Below are positions 7,659 to 13,635 of a DNA stretch of 15,192 bases, one piece after another (positions within the stretch are counted from its first letter, which is position 1; each line of letters starts with the position of its first letter). The notes under the pieces were generated by a model. It had not been told where the DNA came from and searched no databases. It was given only the letters and a program-made list of their open reading frames with translations. The DNA comes from Candidatus Omnitrophota bacterium. GTDB lineage: Bacteria; Omnitrophota; Gorgyraeia; Zapsychrales; Fredricksoniimonadaceae. The DNA lies in assembly GCA_016196515.1 (NCBI GenBank), contig JACPXN010000062.1:1-15192 (forward strand), read 5' to 3'. Both the position numbers and the translations under genes were made by a program.

Positions 7659-7720
7659 GGCCCGACAACTTACGCCTGCCTGCCGGCAGGCAGGTCGCTG
7701 CGCTTCCGTAAGTTGTGGCC
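7659..7720. repeat. Composite hairpin carrying a palindrome in its loop
   Basis: ACAACTTACG (7665-7674) and CGTAAGTTGT (7707-7716) are a perfect 10-bp inverted repeat, extended by GGCC (7659-7662) and GGCC (7717-7720) with two bases unpaired on the left. The loop holds palindrome copy 3 plus 12 more bases. The right arm ends six bases before the mlaF ATG, so little room is left for a ribosome binding site. Confidence 0.7.
7675..7694. repeat. 20-bp GC palindrome, copy 3 (mlaE-mlaF gap)
   Basis: This exact copy of CCTGCCTGCCGGCAGGCAGG directly abuts the left arm of the 10-bp inverted repeat at 7665-7716. The nesting suggests insertion into the loop of an older hairpin, but the order of events is inferred. 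Confidence 0.9.
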
Positions 7721-7726
7721 TCATTT

Positions 7727-8500
7727 ATGATCGAGATCCATAACCTTTATAAAGCGTTCGGCCCCCAGATGGTCCTCAACAATTTGAGTTTGACCGTCCG
7801 CCGGGGTGAGACCAAGGTCATCATCGGCCGTTCGGGAGTGGGGAAAAGCGTGCTCTTAAAAAGCATCGTCGGCCTGGCGCGGCCCGACAGCGGTTCCGTC
7901 AAGGTCAACGGTGTTGAGGTCACTAACTTGAATGACCGCGATTATAATAAATTGAGGATGGAGATGGGCATGGTGTTCCAGGGCGGAGCGCTTTTCGATT
8001 CCATGAACGTGGGCGAGAACGTCGCTTTTGTCCTTAATGAATTCATGAACCTCGACAGGAAAACCGTGCGCGACCGCGTGCGCGACGCGCTGGCCCTCGT
8101 GGGCCTTAAAGACGTCGAGGACATGATGCCGTCACAGCTTTCCGGCGGCATGCTCAAACGCGTCAGCCTGGCCCGCGTGATGTGCATGGAGCCGCAGATC
8201 ATTTTGTACGACGAGCCGACCAGCGAAGTGGACCCCATCACCGCGGCGGCGATCAACCATTTGATCGTTGAATTGCACGACAAGTTGAAAGTGACCTCGG
8301 TGGTCGTCACCCATGACATGAACTCGGCGTACCATGTTGCCGATTCGATTGCCATGCTCTACCGCGGCCAGGTCATCGCCGACGGGAAACCGGAAGATAT
8401 CAGGAATACCCAGCACCCCGTGGTGAAACAATTCATCACCGGACAGGCCCTCGGGCCGATCACCGAAGATGAGAATCTCATTTTTGGGCATGTCAAATGA
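7727..8500 (+). CDS. mlaF: MlaF-type ABC transporter ATPase
   Basis: This is the cytoplasmic ATPase driving the MlaE permease. From ATG 7727 it has 257 aa. Walker A is GRSGVGKS (34-41), the Q-loop FQGGALFDSMNVGENV (84-99) is typical of the Mla subfamily, the signature is LSGGMLKRVSLAR (138-150), Walker B IILYDEPTS (158-166) and the H-loop VVTHD (193-197). The D-loop reads SEVDP where SGLDP is common. A GTG at 7715 is in frame, but it falls inside an inverted-repeat arm, and residues from 7727 (MIEIHNLYKAFG) match a normal ABC start. No convincing Shine-Dalgarno precedes either start, perhaps because repeats fill the gap. mlaE is upstream and mlaD downstream. Confidence 0.92.
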   Translation: MIEIHNLYKAFGPQMVLNNLSLTVRRGETKVIIGRSGVGKSVLLKSIVGLARPDSGSVKVNGVEVTNLNDRDYNKLRMEMGMVFQGGALFDSMNVGENVAFVLNEFMNLDRKTVRDRVRDALALVGLKDVEDMMPSQLSGGMLKRVSLARVMCMEPQIILYDEPTSEVDPITAAAINHLIVELHDKLKVTSVVVTHDMNSAYHVADSIAMLYRGQVIADGKPEDIRNTQHPVVKQFITGQALGPITEDENLIFGHVK

Positions 8501-8518
8501 GCCCCGCCACGGCGGGGC
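8501..8518. repeat. GC hairpin right after the mlaF stop
   Basis: GCCCCGCC (8501-8508) pairs with GGCGGGGC (8511-8518). The stem begins at the first base after the mlaF TGA. The tiny loop means at most 7 bp form in RNA. No T-run follows. It is the first of two hairpins in a 59-base gap. Confidence 0.7.
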
Positions 8519-8524
8519 GAATTT

Positions 8525-8543
8525 GATCCCGCGAAGCGGGATC
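8525..8543. repeat. REP-like hairpin before mlaD
   Basis: GATCCCGC (8525-8532), GAA loop, GCGGGATC (8536-8543): a perfect 8-bp stem. Its arms match the outer arms of the hairpin at 7601-7652, so the two gaps of the mla cluster share a repeat family. The mlaD ribosome binding site GGAG (8551-8554) follows eight bases later and stays free. Confidence 0.75.
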
Positions 8544-8559
8544 TAATCAAGGAGCGAAT

Positions 8560-9165
8560 ATGTCGCGCGAGAGCCACCTCGAACTGAAAGTCGGAAGTTT
8601 TGTCCTGCTGGCCCTGATCGGCCTGTCCTATTTCATGTTTTCGGTCAGCAATCTGTCGTTATTTGAGAAGGGCCGTGCCCTGCAGGCTGTGTTCGGTTTC
8701 GCCAACGGACTTAAAGAGGCGGCGCCGGTGCGTTTGGCCGGCGTGGAAGCGGGCCTGGTCAAGAAGATGGAGGTTTTTACGGACGACAATGACAATAAAA
8801 GGACCAAGGTGTCCGTCACCATGTGGATCAAGCAGGGCGTTGAAATTCCCGTGGATTCAAAAGTGACCATCAATCAACTGGGCCTTCTGGGCGAAAAATA
8901 CGTGGAGATCATGCCCGGCACCTCCACCGAGTTTTTCAAGGACGGCGCCGTCATCGTCGGGCATGATCCGGTGCCGATGGAGAAGCTCTCGGAACGGGTG
9001 AATGCCTTGACGGATAAACTGGAGACAACCATCGATAACATCAATAAAGGGCAAGGCACCATCGGGAAATTCCTGACGGATGAATCCATATACCGCAACC
9101 TGGATGAACTCACCGCGGATTTGAAAGCCAACCCCTGGAAATTGCTGTACCGGCCAAAGAAATAA
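8560..9165 (+). CDS. mlaD: MlaD-type MCE-domain lipid-binding protein
   Basis: This periplasmic, membrane-anchored MCE protein forms the lipid channel or ring on the outer face of the MlaE permease. The 201-aa product has a short cytoplasmic start, one membrane helix (about 11-29), and one MCE domain (about 38-118) with FGFANGLKEAAPVRLAGVEAG and the closing INQLGLLGEKYVEIMPG. A helical tail follows with GQGTIGKFLTDESIYRNLDEL (165-185, cited in part), typical of single-MCE proteins, and ends NPWKLLYRPKK. GGAG at 8551-8554 precedes ATG 8560. It completes the mlaE-mlaF-mlaD unit. The lack of mlaB and mlaC nearby resembles the simpler TGD-like or actinobacterial layouts, or those genes are elsewhere. 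Confidence 0.92.
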   Translation: MSRESHLELKVGSFVLLALIGLSYFMFSVSNLSLFEKGRALQAVFGFANGLKEAAPVRLAGVEAGLVKKMEVFTDDNDNKRTKVSVTMWIKQGVEIPVDSKVTINQLGLLGEKYVEIMPGTSTEFFKDGAVIVGHDPVPMEKLSERVNALTDKLETTIDNINKGQGTIGKFLTDESIYRNLDELTADLKANPWKLLYRPKK

Positions 9166-9176
9166 ATTACACTGTC

Positions 9177-9245
9177 GCCCCCGAATGTTTCTGTCGGGGG
9201 CCCAGACACTAATGCTCTGGATTCCCGACAAAAGCATTCGGGAAT
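9177..9245. repeat. REPIN-like double inverted repeat between mlaD and radA
   Basis: Three stems stand end to end: GCCCCCGA/TCGGGGGC (9177-9184, 9194-9201), CCAGA/TCTGG (9202-9206, 9216-9220) and ATTCCCGA/TCGGGAAT (9221-9228, 9238-9245), each with a 9-nt loop. The two outer units are inverted copies of one another: loops ATGTTTCTG and, read on the other strand, ATGCTTTTG. The whole 69 bases can therefore also fold as one long hairpin. This two-inverted-REP layout is that of REPINs, short elements moved by RAYT transposases; no such transposase is in the window. The element fills most of the gap and ends six bases before the radA ATG. Confidence 0.8.
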
Positions 9246-9251
9246 GACATA

Positions 9252-10631
9252 ATGCCTATGAAAACTAAAACCGTCTTTGTTTGTCAGGAATGCGGCACGA
9301 ACTCCGTGCGCTGGGTCGGCAAATGTCCCAATTGCGAGAGTTGGAATTCTTTTGTTGAAGAACAGTCCGCGGCCCATCCCGAGACCCAGAAATTGCGCCT
9401 TCAGATGGCGGCTTTAAGCGTCAGTCCGGTCCTGCTCAAAGACGTGGACACCCGGCAGGAGCGCCGTTTCCTGACGGGTATGAGCGAGTTTGATCGCGTG
9501 ATGGGCGGCGGGGTGGTGCCCGGGTCCGTCACCCTCATCGGCGGGGACCCGGGCATCGGCAAATCCACCATCGTCATCCAAAGCGGTTATGGGCTGGCCC
9601 GGCAGGGCCTGAAAGTTTTGTATGTCAGCGGCGAGGAAAGCGTCGCCCAGGCCAAACTGCGCGCCGACCGTGTGGCCAAGGATTTCGGCGGTGCCGACCT
9701 GTTTGTCGTCAACGCCATTGACGTGCAGGAGATCGTGGACCATGTCCACACGCTCAAACCCCAGGTCGTTGTCATTGATTCGATCCAGGTCGTACATCTG
9801 GCGGAATTGTCTTCGTCGCCGGGCAGCGTGGCCCAGGTGCGGGAAAGCGCGGCCGTTTTCACCCAATTGGCCAAAGCCAAAGGCATCGCGCTGTTTTTGG
9901 TCGGACACGTCACCAAGGAAGGGATGCTGGCCGGCCCGCGCGTTTTGGAGCACATGGTGGACACGGTGCTTTATTTTGAAGGCGAGCGGTATTCCTCGTA
10001 CCGGGTGCTGCGCACCAACAAGAACCGTTTCGGTTCCACCAATGAGATCGGCGTTTTCGAGATGACGGCCGCCGGCCTGCAGGAAGTCCCCAACCCGTCG
10101 GAGATCTTTCTTTCCGAACGGCCGCGGGATTCTTCCGGGTCCGTGGTCGTCCCTGTTCTTGAGGGGACACGACCTTTTTTGGTGGAGATCCAGGGGCTGG
10201 TGAGCCGTTCGGCCTTCGGCATGGTGCGCCAGAAAGCGCAGGGGTTTGATTCCAACCGCCTGGCGCTGTTGGTCGCGGTGCTCGAAAAACGGCTGGGATT
10301 GAATTTGGGGGACAAGGACATTTTTTTAAACGTCGTCGGCGGTGTTAAAGTGATGGACCCGGCGGCGGACCTTGCGGTGATCTTGGCGGTGGCCTCCGCT
10401 TTGCTGGACAAGCCTGTGGCGCATGATCTGGCTGTTTTGGGCGAGGTGGGGCTTTCGGCGGAAGTGCGCAGTGTTTCCCAGATCGAGGTGCGCGTCAATG
10501 AGGCCCAGAAACTCGGCTTCACCCGGTGCATCATGCCCAAAAATAACCTCAAGGGTAAGGCGGATCATCAACCCAAAGGCATCAAACTCATTCCCGTGAC
10601 GAACGTGCGGGAAGCGTTGGATAAAATGTAA
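9252..10631 (+). CDS. radA: RadA/Sms DNA repair and branch-migration ATPase
   Basis: RadA drives branch migration of recombination intermediates during repair. The 459-aa product has the usual length and order: four-cysteine zinc finger C11/C14/C25/C28 (CQECG...GKCPNCESW), RecA-like ATPase with Walker A GGDPGIGKST (97-106) and Walker B VVVIDS (172-177), the RadA-specific KNRFG motif (257-261) followed by GSTNEIGVFEM, and a C-terminal Lon-protease-like domain (about 290-459; DIFLNVVGGVKVMDPAADLA). ATG 9252 or ATG 9258 could start it. The only purine-rich stretch upstream is GGGAA at the edge of the REPIN-like element. disA, which follows radA in Bacillus, is missing here and a PIN-TRAM gene comes next. 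Confidence 0.95.
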   Translation: MPMKTKTVFVCQECGTNSVRWVGKCPNCESWNSFVEEQSAAHPETQKLRLQMAALSVSPVLLKDVDTRQERRFLTGMSEFDRVMGGGVVPGSVTLIGGDPGIGKSTIVIQSGYGLARQGLKVLYVSGEESVAQAKLRADRVAKDFGGADLFVVNAIDVQEIVDHVHTLKPQVVVIDSIQVVHLAELSSSPGSVAQVRESAAVFTQLAKAKGIALFLVGHVTKEGMLAGPRVLEHMVDTVLYFEGERYSSYRVLRTNKNRFGSTNEIGVFEMTAAGLQEVPNPSEIFLSERPRDSSGSVVVPVLEGTRPFLVEIQGLVSRSAFGMVRQKAQGFDSNRLALLVAVLEKRLGLNLGDKDIFLNVVGGVKVMDPAADLAVILAVASALLDKPVAHDLAVLGEVGLSAEVRSVSQIEVRVNEAQKLGFTRCIMPKNNLKGKADHQPKGIKLIPVTNVREALDKM

Positions 10632-10634
10632 TGG

Positions 10635-10666
10635 CCCCGCCTCCGCTGATGGCGGAAGCGGCGGGG
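10635..10666. repeat. Stable GC hairpin after radA
   Basis: CCCCGCC (10635-10641) pairs with GGCGGGG (10660-10666), and TCCGC (10642-10646) with GCGGA (10652-10656), leaving a short loop and a three-base bulge. It begins three bases after the radA stop. No T-run follows, so rho-independent termination would be weak. An outer repeat ATGGCC (10631-10636) and GGCCAT (10680-10685) brackets the ribosome site of the next gene and would compete with this stem. Confidence 0.6.
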
Positions 10667-10685
10667 TCCTGTTAGGAGAGGCCAT

Positions 10686-11666
10686 ATGACATTATTATTC
10701 GTCCGGGCATTCTTTTTTATCATCAGCGCTATCGTCGGGTATCAGATCGGCGCGATCAACCATGTCCCGCAAGCAGGGGTTGCCTGCGGCATCATCGGTG
10801 CCGCACTCCTCATCGCGATAGAATTGACCATGCGCCAGGTTTCGGTGCGCGGGCTTTCCAGCATGGTCTTTGGGCTTTTGTTGGGTATTTTTATGGCCAA
10901 ACTGGTCAGTGATATCCTTTCGCTGCTGCCTTTGGGAGATGTTGTCCTGTCCGTTCTCCGGGTGATCTTGACCCTGGTTTTTTCCTATCTGGGCGCGGTC
11001 ATGGCGCTTCGCGGCAAGGACGAATTCAACCTCATCATCCCGTATGTGCGTTTCAAGCGCCAGGACCTCAAGGAGGGGGTGGTGCTTTTGGACACCAGCT
11101 CCATCATCGACGGGCGTATCGCGGACATCTTTAAGACCGGGTTTTTGGGTGGCCGCCTGGTGGCGCCGCGTTTTGTTTTGCACGAACTGCAGCGGCTGGC
11201 TGATTCCGGCGACGATATCAAACGCGGCCGCGGACGCAGGGGGCTGGAACTTCTCAAGAACATGCAAAAAGACGCCGCCGCGGACGTGCGCATCCACGAG
11301 GACGATTTGATCGGCCCCGAACCCGTGGACCTGAAACTCGTCAAATTGGCCAAACTCATGGACGCGCGCATCTGCACCACGGATTTCAATTTGAGCCGCA
11401 TGGCGGCGCTGCAGGGTATTGAAATGCTCAACATCAATGACCTGGTCAACGCGGCCAAGCCCATGGTCTTCACCGGGGAGGAGATCGAGGTCCGTCTGGT
11501 CAAGGAGGGCAAAGAGCCCAACCAGGCCGTGGGATACATGGAGGACGGGACCATGGTGGTGGTCAGCGACGGTAAGCGCGCCCTCGGCCAAACGGTCAAG
11601 GTGTCCGTCACCTCCGCCTTGCAGACCCAGGCCGGGCGCATGATCTTCGCCAAATTGGACAGATGA
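10686..11666 (+). CDS. Membrane-anchored PIN-TRAM domain protein, YacL-like
   Basis: This is a predicted membrane-bound PIN-fold nuclease with a C-terminal RNA-binding TRAM domain, as in Bacillus YacL. In 326 aa the order is: four hydrophobic segments (about 4-24, 30-48, 57-80, 86-107), PIN domain from VVLLDTSSIIDGRI (132-145) with likely metal ligands D136, E167, D215 and D233 (ICTTDFNLSR), and TRAM (about 260-326; EVRLVKEGKEPNQAVGYMEDGTMVVV, cited in part). AGGAGAGG (10674-10681) is a good ribosome site for ATG 10686. The stop overlaps the ispD start by four bases (ATGA). The in vivo RNA target of this family is not established to my knowledge. Position between radA and ispD is the same as in Bacillus. 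Confidence 0.9.
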   Translation: MTLLFVRAFFFIISAIVGYQIGAINHVPQAGVACGIIGAALLIAIELTMRQVSVRGLSSMVFGLLLGIFMAKLVSDILSLLPLGDVVLSVLRVILTLVFSYLGAVMALRGKDEFNLIIPYVRFKRQDLKEGVVLLDTSSIIDGRIADIFKTGFLGGRLVAPRFVLHELQRLADSGDDIKRGRGRRGLELLKNMQKDAAADVRIHEDDLIGPEPVDLKLVKLAKLMDARICTTDFNLSRMAALQGIEMLNINDLVNAAKPMVFTGEEIEVRLVKEGKEPNQAVGYMEDGTMVVVSDGKRALGQTVKVSVTSALQTQAGRMIFAKLDR

Positions 11667-12334
11667 ACGTTTCGGTCATCATTGTTGCCGCCGGCGGGGG
11701 CACCCGGTTGAAAGCCGGGGTGCCCAAGGCGTTCGTTCTTTTAAAAGACAAACCCCTGATCGCCCATTCGCTGGCCGTTTTTCAAAGAATGAGAGCGGTC
11801 AATGGTATTATTGTCGTCGGGCATAAGGACCATCTAAAACGTTTTGAAGCCCTGCGCCGGAATTTTAAAAAGATCCGCGCGGTTGTCGCGGTCGGCGCGG
11901 CCCGGGCTGATTCCGTCAAATGCGGTTTGGCCGCTGTTGATCACAATGCCGACGTTGTTCTGGTCCACGACGCGGCCCGTCCGCTGATCAACGCGGACAT
12001 GGTCAAACGCCTGCTGACGGCATTAAAAAAACATAAGGCCGTTATCGCGGCTGTGCCTGTCAAAGCCACGGTCAAGCAGGTCAACGCGAAGACCTTGCGC
12101 GTTGAGCGCACCCTGCAGCGCTCCCTGTTGTGGGAAGCGCAGACGCCGCAGGGTTTTCATAAAGACGTGCTGGTCAAAGCGCATGGCTTGAAATTCAAGG
12201 GTGAAGCCACCGACGATGCCATGCTCGTCGAGCGTTTGGGCGTGCCGGTGGCGGTCGTGATGGGCGATCAGCGCAACATCAAGATCACCACCCCGGAGGA
12301 TCTGGTCATTGCCAAGACTTTGGTAAAATTTTGA
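11663..12334 (+). CDS. ispD: 2-C-methyl-D-erythritol 4-phosphate cytidylyltransferase
   Basis: IspD joins CTP and methylerythritol phosphate to CDP-methylerythritol in the MEP isoprenoid pathway. The 223-aa product shows the nucleotide loop VAAGGGTRLKAGVPKAF (8-24), LVHDAARPLI (100-109), VPVKATVKQV (131-140), AQTPQGF (159-165), TDDAMLVERLG (183-193) and NIKITTPEDL (205-214). All are in the expected order. It starts within the stop of the PIN-TRAM gene (ATGA), without a Shine-Dalgarno of its own, so translation is probably coupled. ispF follows after 13 nt as a separate gene rather than an IspDF fusion. Confidence 0.95.
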   Translation: MNVSVIIVAAGGGTRLKAGVPKAFVLLKDKPLIAHSLAVFQRMRAVNGIIVVGHKDHLKRFEALRRNFKKIRAVVAVGAARADSVKCGLAAVDHNADVVLVHDAARPLINADMVKRLLTALKKHKAVIAAVPVKATVKQVNAKTLRVERTLQRSLLWEAQTPQGFHKDVLVKAHGLKFKGEATDDAMLVERLGVPVAVVMGDQRNIKITTPEDLVIAKTLVKF

Positions 12335-12347
12335 GAAAGGGGAGAGG

Positions 12348-12848
12348 ATGGACCATAGGGTCGGCATAGGGTATGACGTGCACCGGTTAAAGAGGGGGCG
12401 AAAGCTCATGCTCGGCGGCATTGAAGTGCCGCACACGCACGGGCTCGACGGCCATTCGGACGCCGACGTGGTCCTGCACGCGATCTGCGACGCGCTTTTG
12501 GGGGCGGCAGGGTTGGGCGATATCGGCGAGCATTTTCCCAACACCGACCCGAAATACAAGGGCATGGCCAGTTCAGCCCTTTTGAAACAGTCCAACCAGA
12601 AGGTCAATGACGCCGGCTACAAAGTCACCAGCGTGGACGTCATGATCGTGGCGGAACAGCCGAAACTGCAGGAGTATAAACCGAAAATGCGTTTTCACAT
12701 CGCCTTTGAACTGGCGGTGGATGAGACGCGGGTCAATATCAAAGCGGGCACGCATGAGGGGCTGGGATTTATCGGGGCCAAACAAGGCATTGCCGCGTAC
12801 GCGGTTGTGTCTTTAATGAGCACGCGAGTTATGGAGCAAGCGATATAA
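12348..12848 (+). CDS. ispF: 2-C-methyl-D-erythritol 2,4-cyclodiphosphate synthase
   Basis: IspF cyclises CDP-ME 2-phosphate to ME-cyclodiphosphate with release of CMP, two steps after IspD. The 166-aa product is close to the usual 155-160 aa. Metal ligands D10 and H12 (GIGYDVHR) and H44 (DADVVLHAICDALLGAAGLGDIG, cited in part) are present, with the EHFPNTDPKYKG loop (61-72) and the CDP-binding end GTHEGLGFIG (134-143). The stretch AGTHEG replaces the more common ATTTEK. Threonine 135 and E137 are kept. A strong purine site GGGGAG (12339-12344) precedes ATG 12348. IspE is not in the window. Confidence 0.95.
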   Translation: MDHRVGIGYDVHRLKRGRKLMLGGIEVPHTHGLDGHSDADVVLHAICDALLGAAGLGDIGEHFPNTDPKYKGMASSALLKQSNQKVNDAGYKVTSVDVMIVAEQPKLQEYKPKMRFHIAFELAVDETRVNIKAGTHEGLGFIGAKQGIAAYAVVSLMSTRVMEQAI

Positions 12849-12861
12849 CTCGCTGTGCGAA

Positions 12862-12909
12862 TTAAACCCTGAACCGACTGCGAAGTGTTTAGTCTGGTTC
12901 AGGGGTTAA
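12862..12909. repeat. Long dyad between ispF and cysE
   Basis: TTAAACCCTGAACC (12862-12875) pairs with GGTTCAGGGGTTAA (12896-12909) with one mismatch, extended by GACT (12876-12879) against AGTC (12891-12894) with a one-base bulge, around an 11-nt loop. The right arm stops two bases before the AAGGAG ribosome site (12912-12917) of the next gene. No T-run is present. It is AT-richer than the other hairpins and of a different family. It might be an attenuator, an operator or a dispersed repeat; nothing in the sequence decides. Confidence 0.65.
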
Positions 12910-12923
12910 CCAAGGAGTAGATC

Positions 12924-13622
12924 ATGATTATTATTTTATCCATCATTGTTGTTTTTCTGGTCATTTATGTTCTTTTTACCGACGAGATCCGCACGGTGAA
13001 AGAACGCGATCCCGCGGCCAAAAGCGCGCTGGAAGTCCTTTTGCTGTATCCGGGCCTGCACGCCCTGGTCGTTTACCGTGTGGCGCACCAACTCTGGCAA
13101 TGGAAGATCCCCATTGTCCCGCGCTGGCTGTCGCAGACCGCGCGGTTTTGGACCGGTATCGAGATCCATCCGGGGGCCGTGATCGGCCATAATCTGTTCA
13201 TTGACCACGGCATGGGTGTTGTCGTGGGAGAGACCGCCATCATCGGGGACAATGTGCTTTTGTATCAGGGCGTGACCTTAGGGGGGACGGGCAAAGAAAC
13301 CGGCAAACGCCATCCAACCATCGGGGACAATGTCGTCGTCGGCACCGGGGCCAAGGTCCTGGGCAATATCACCATCGGCGGGAATTCCTATATCGGGGCC
13401 AACGCGGTGGTCATCAAGGACGTGCCGCCCAACTCCACGGTGGTGGGTATCCCGGGGCGCGTCACCAAACAGGAAGGCCAGAAGATCGATTCCCTGCTCG
13501 ACCACACGCACGTCAACGACCCGGTCATGGAGAACATGGTCCGGCTGTTGAAGCGCATCAAACATCTGGAAGAGAAAACCGGCCATCGCAGCGACGACAG
13601 TGACGCCGATTATAAAATTTAA
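12924..13622 (+). CDS. cysE: Serine O-acetyltransferase with N-terminal membrane helix
   Basis: CysE makes O-acetylserine from serine and acetyl-CoA, the committed step of cysteine synthesis. The 232-aa product has the short SAT form: ERDPAAKSALEVLLLYPGLHAL (27-47, cited in part), then left-handed beta-helix hexapeptides (about 78-180) with catalytic IDHG (93-96; D94, H95), GVTLGGTGK (116-124), H130, and IPGRV (176-180). Residues 2-18 (IIILSIIVVFLVIYVLF) form one strongly hydrophobic segment where typical SATs have a short soluble helix. AAGGAG (12912-12917) lies at good spacing from ATG 12924, and no internal ATG gives a shorter full domain, so the anchor looks genuine. The C-terminus ends in a charged, Asp-rich tail. 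cysS follows after 13 nt. Confidence 0.92.
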   Translation: MIIILSIIVVFLVIYVLFTDEIRTVKERDPAAKSALEVLLLYPGLHALVVYRVAHQLWQWKIPIVPRWLSQTARFWTGIEIHPGAVIGHNLFIDHGMGVVVGETAIIGDNVLLYQGVTLGGTGKETGKRHPTIGDNVVVGTGAKVLGNITIGGNSYIGANAVVIKDVPPNSTVVGIPGRVTKQEGQKIDSLLDHTHVNDPVMENMVRLLKRIKHLEEKTGHRSDDSDADYKI

Positions 13623-13635
13623 TTCAGATCGGGCC

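Noticed and set aside
7715..7726. GTG start for mlaF
   Set aside because: The codon lies at the edge of an inverted-repeat arm and adds MASF before a normal ABC start; ATG 7727 fits better.
10632..10672. Rho-independent terminator after radA
   Set aside because: The stem is strong, but the following bases are TCCTGTTAGG with no T-run, so it is listed only as a hairpin.
13600..13635. GTG start for cysS overlapping cysE
   Set aside because: The extra 12 residues are not family-like, and MQIYNSLTKKKEDF from 13636 is a standard CysS beginning.
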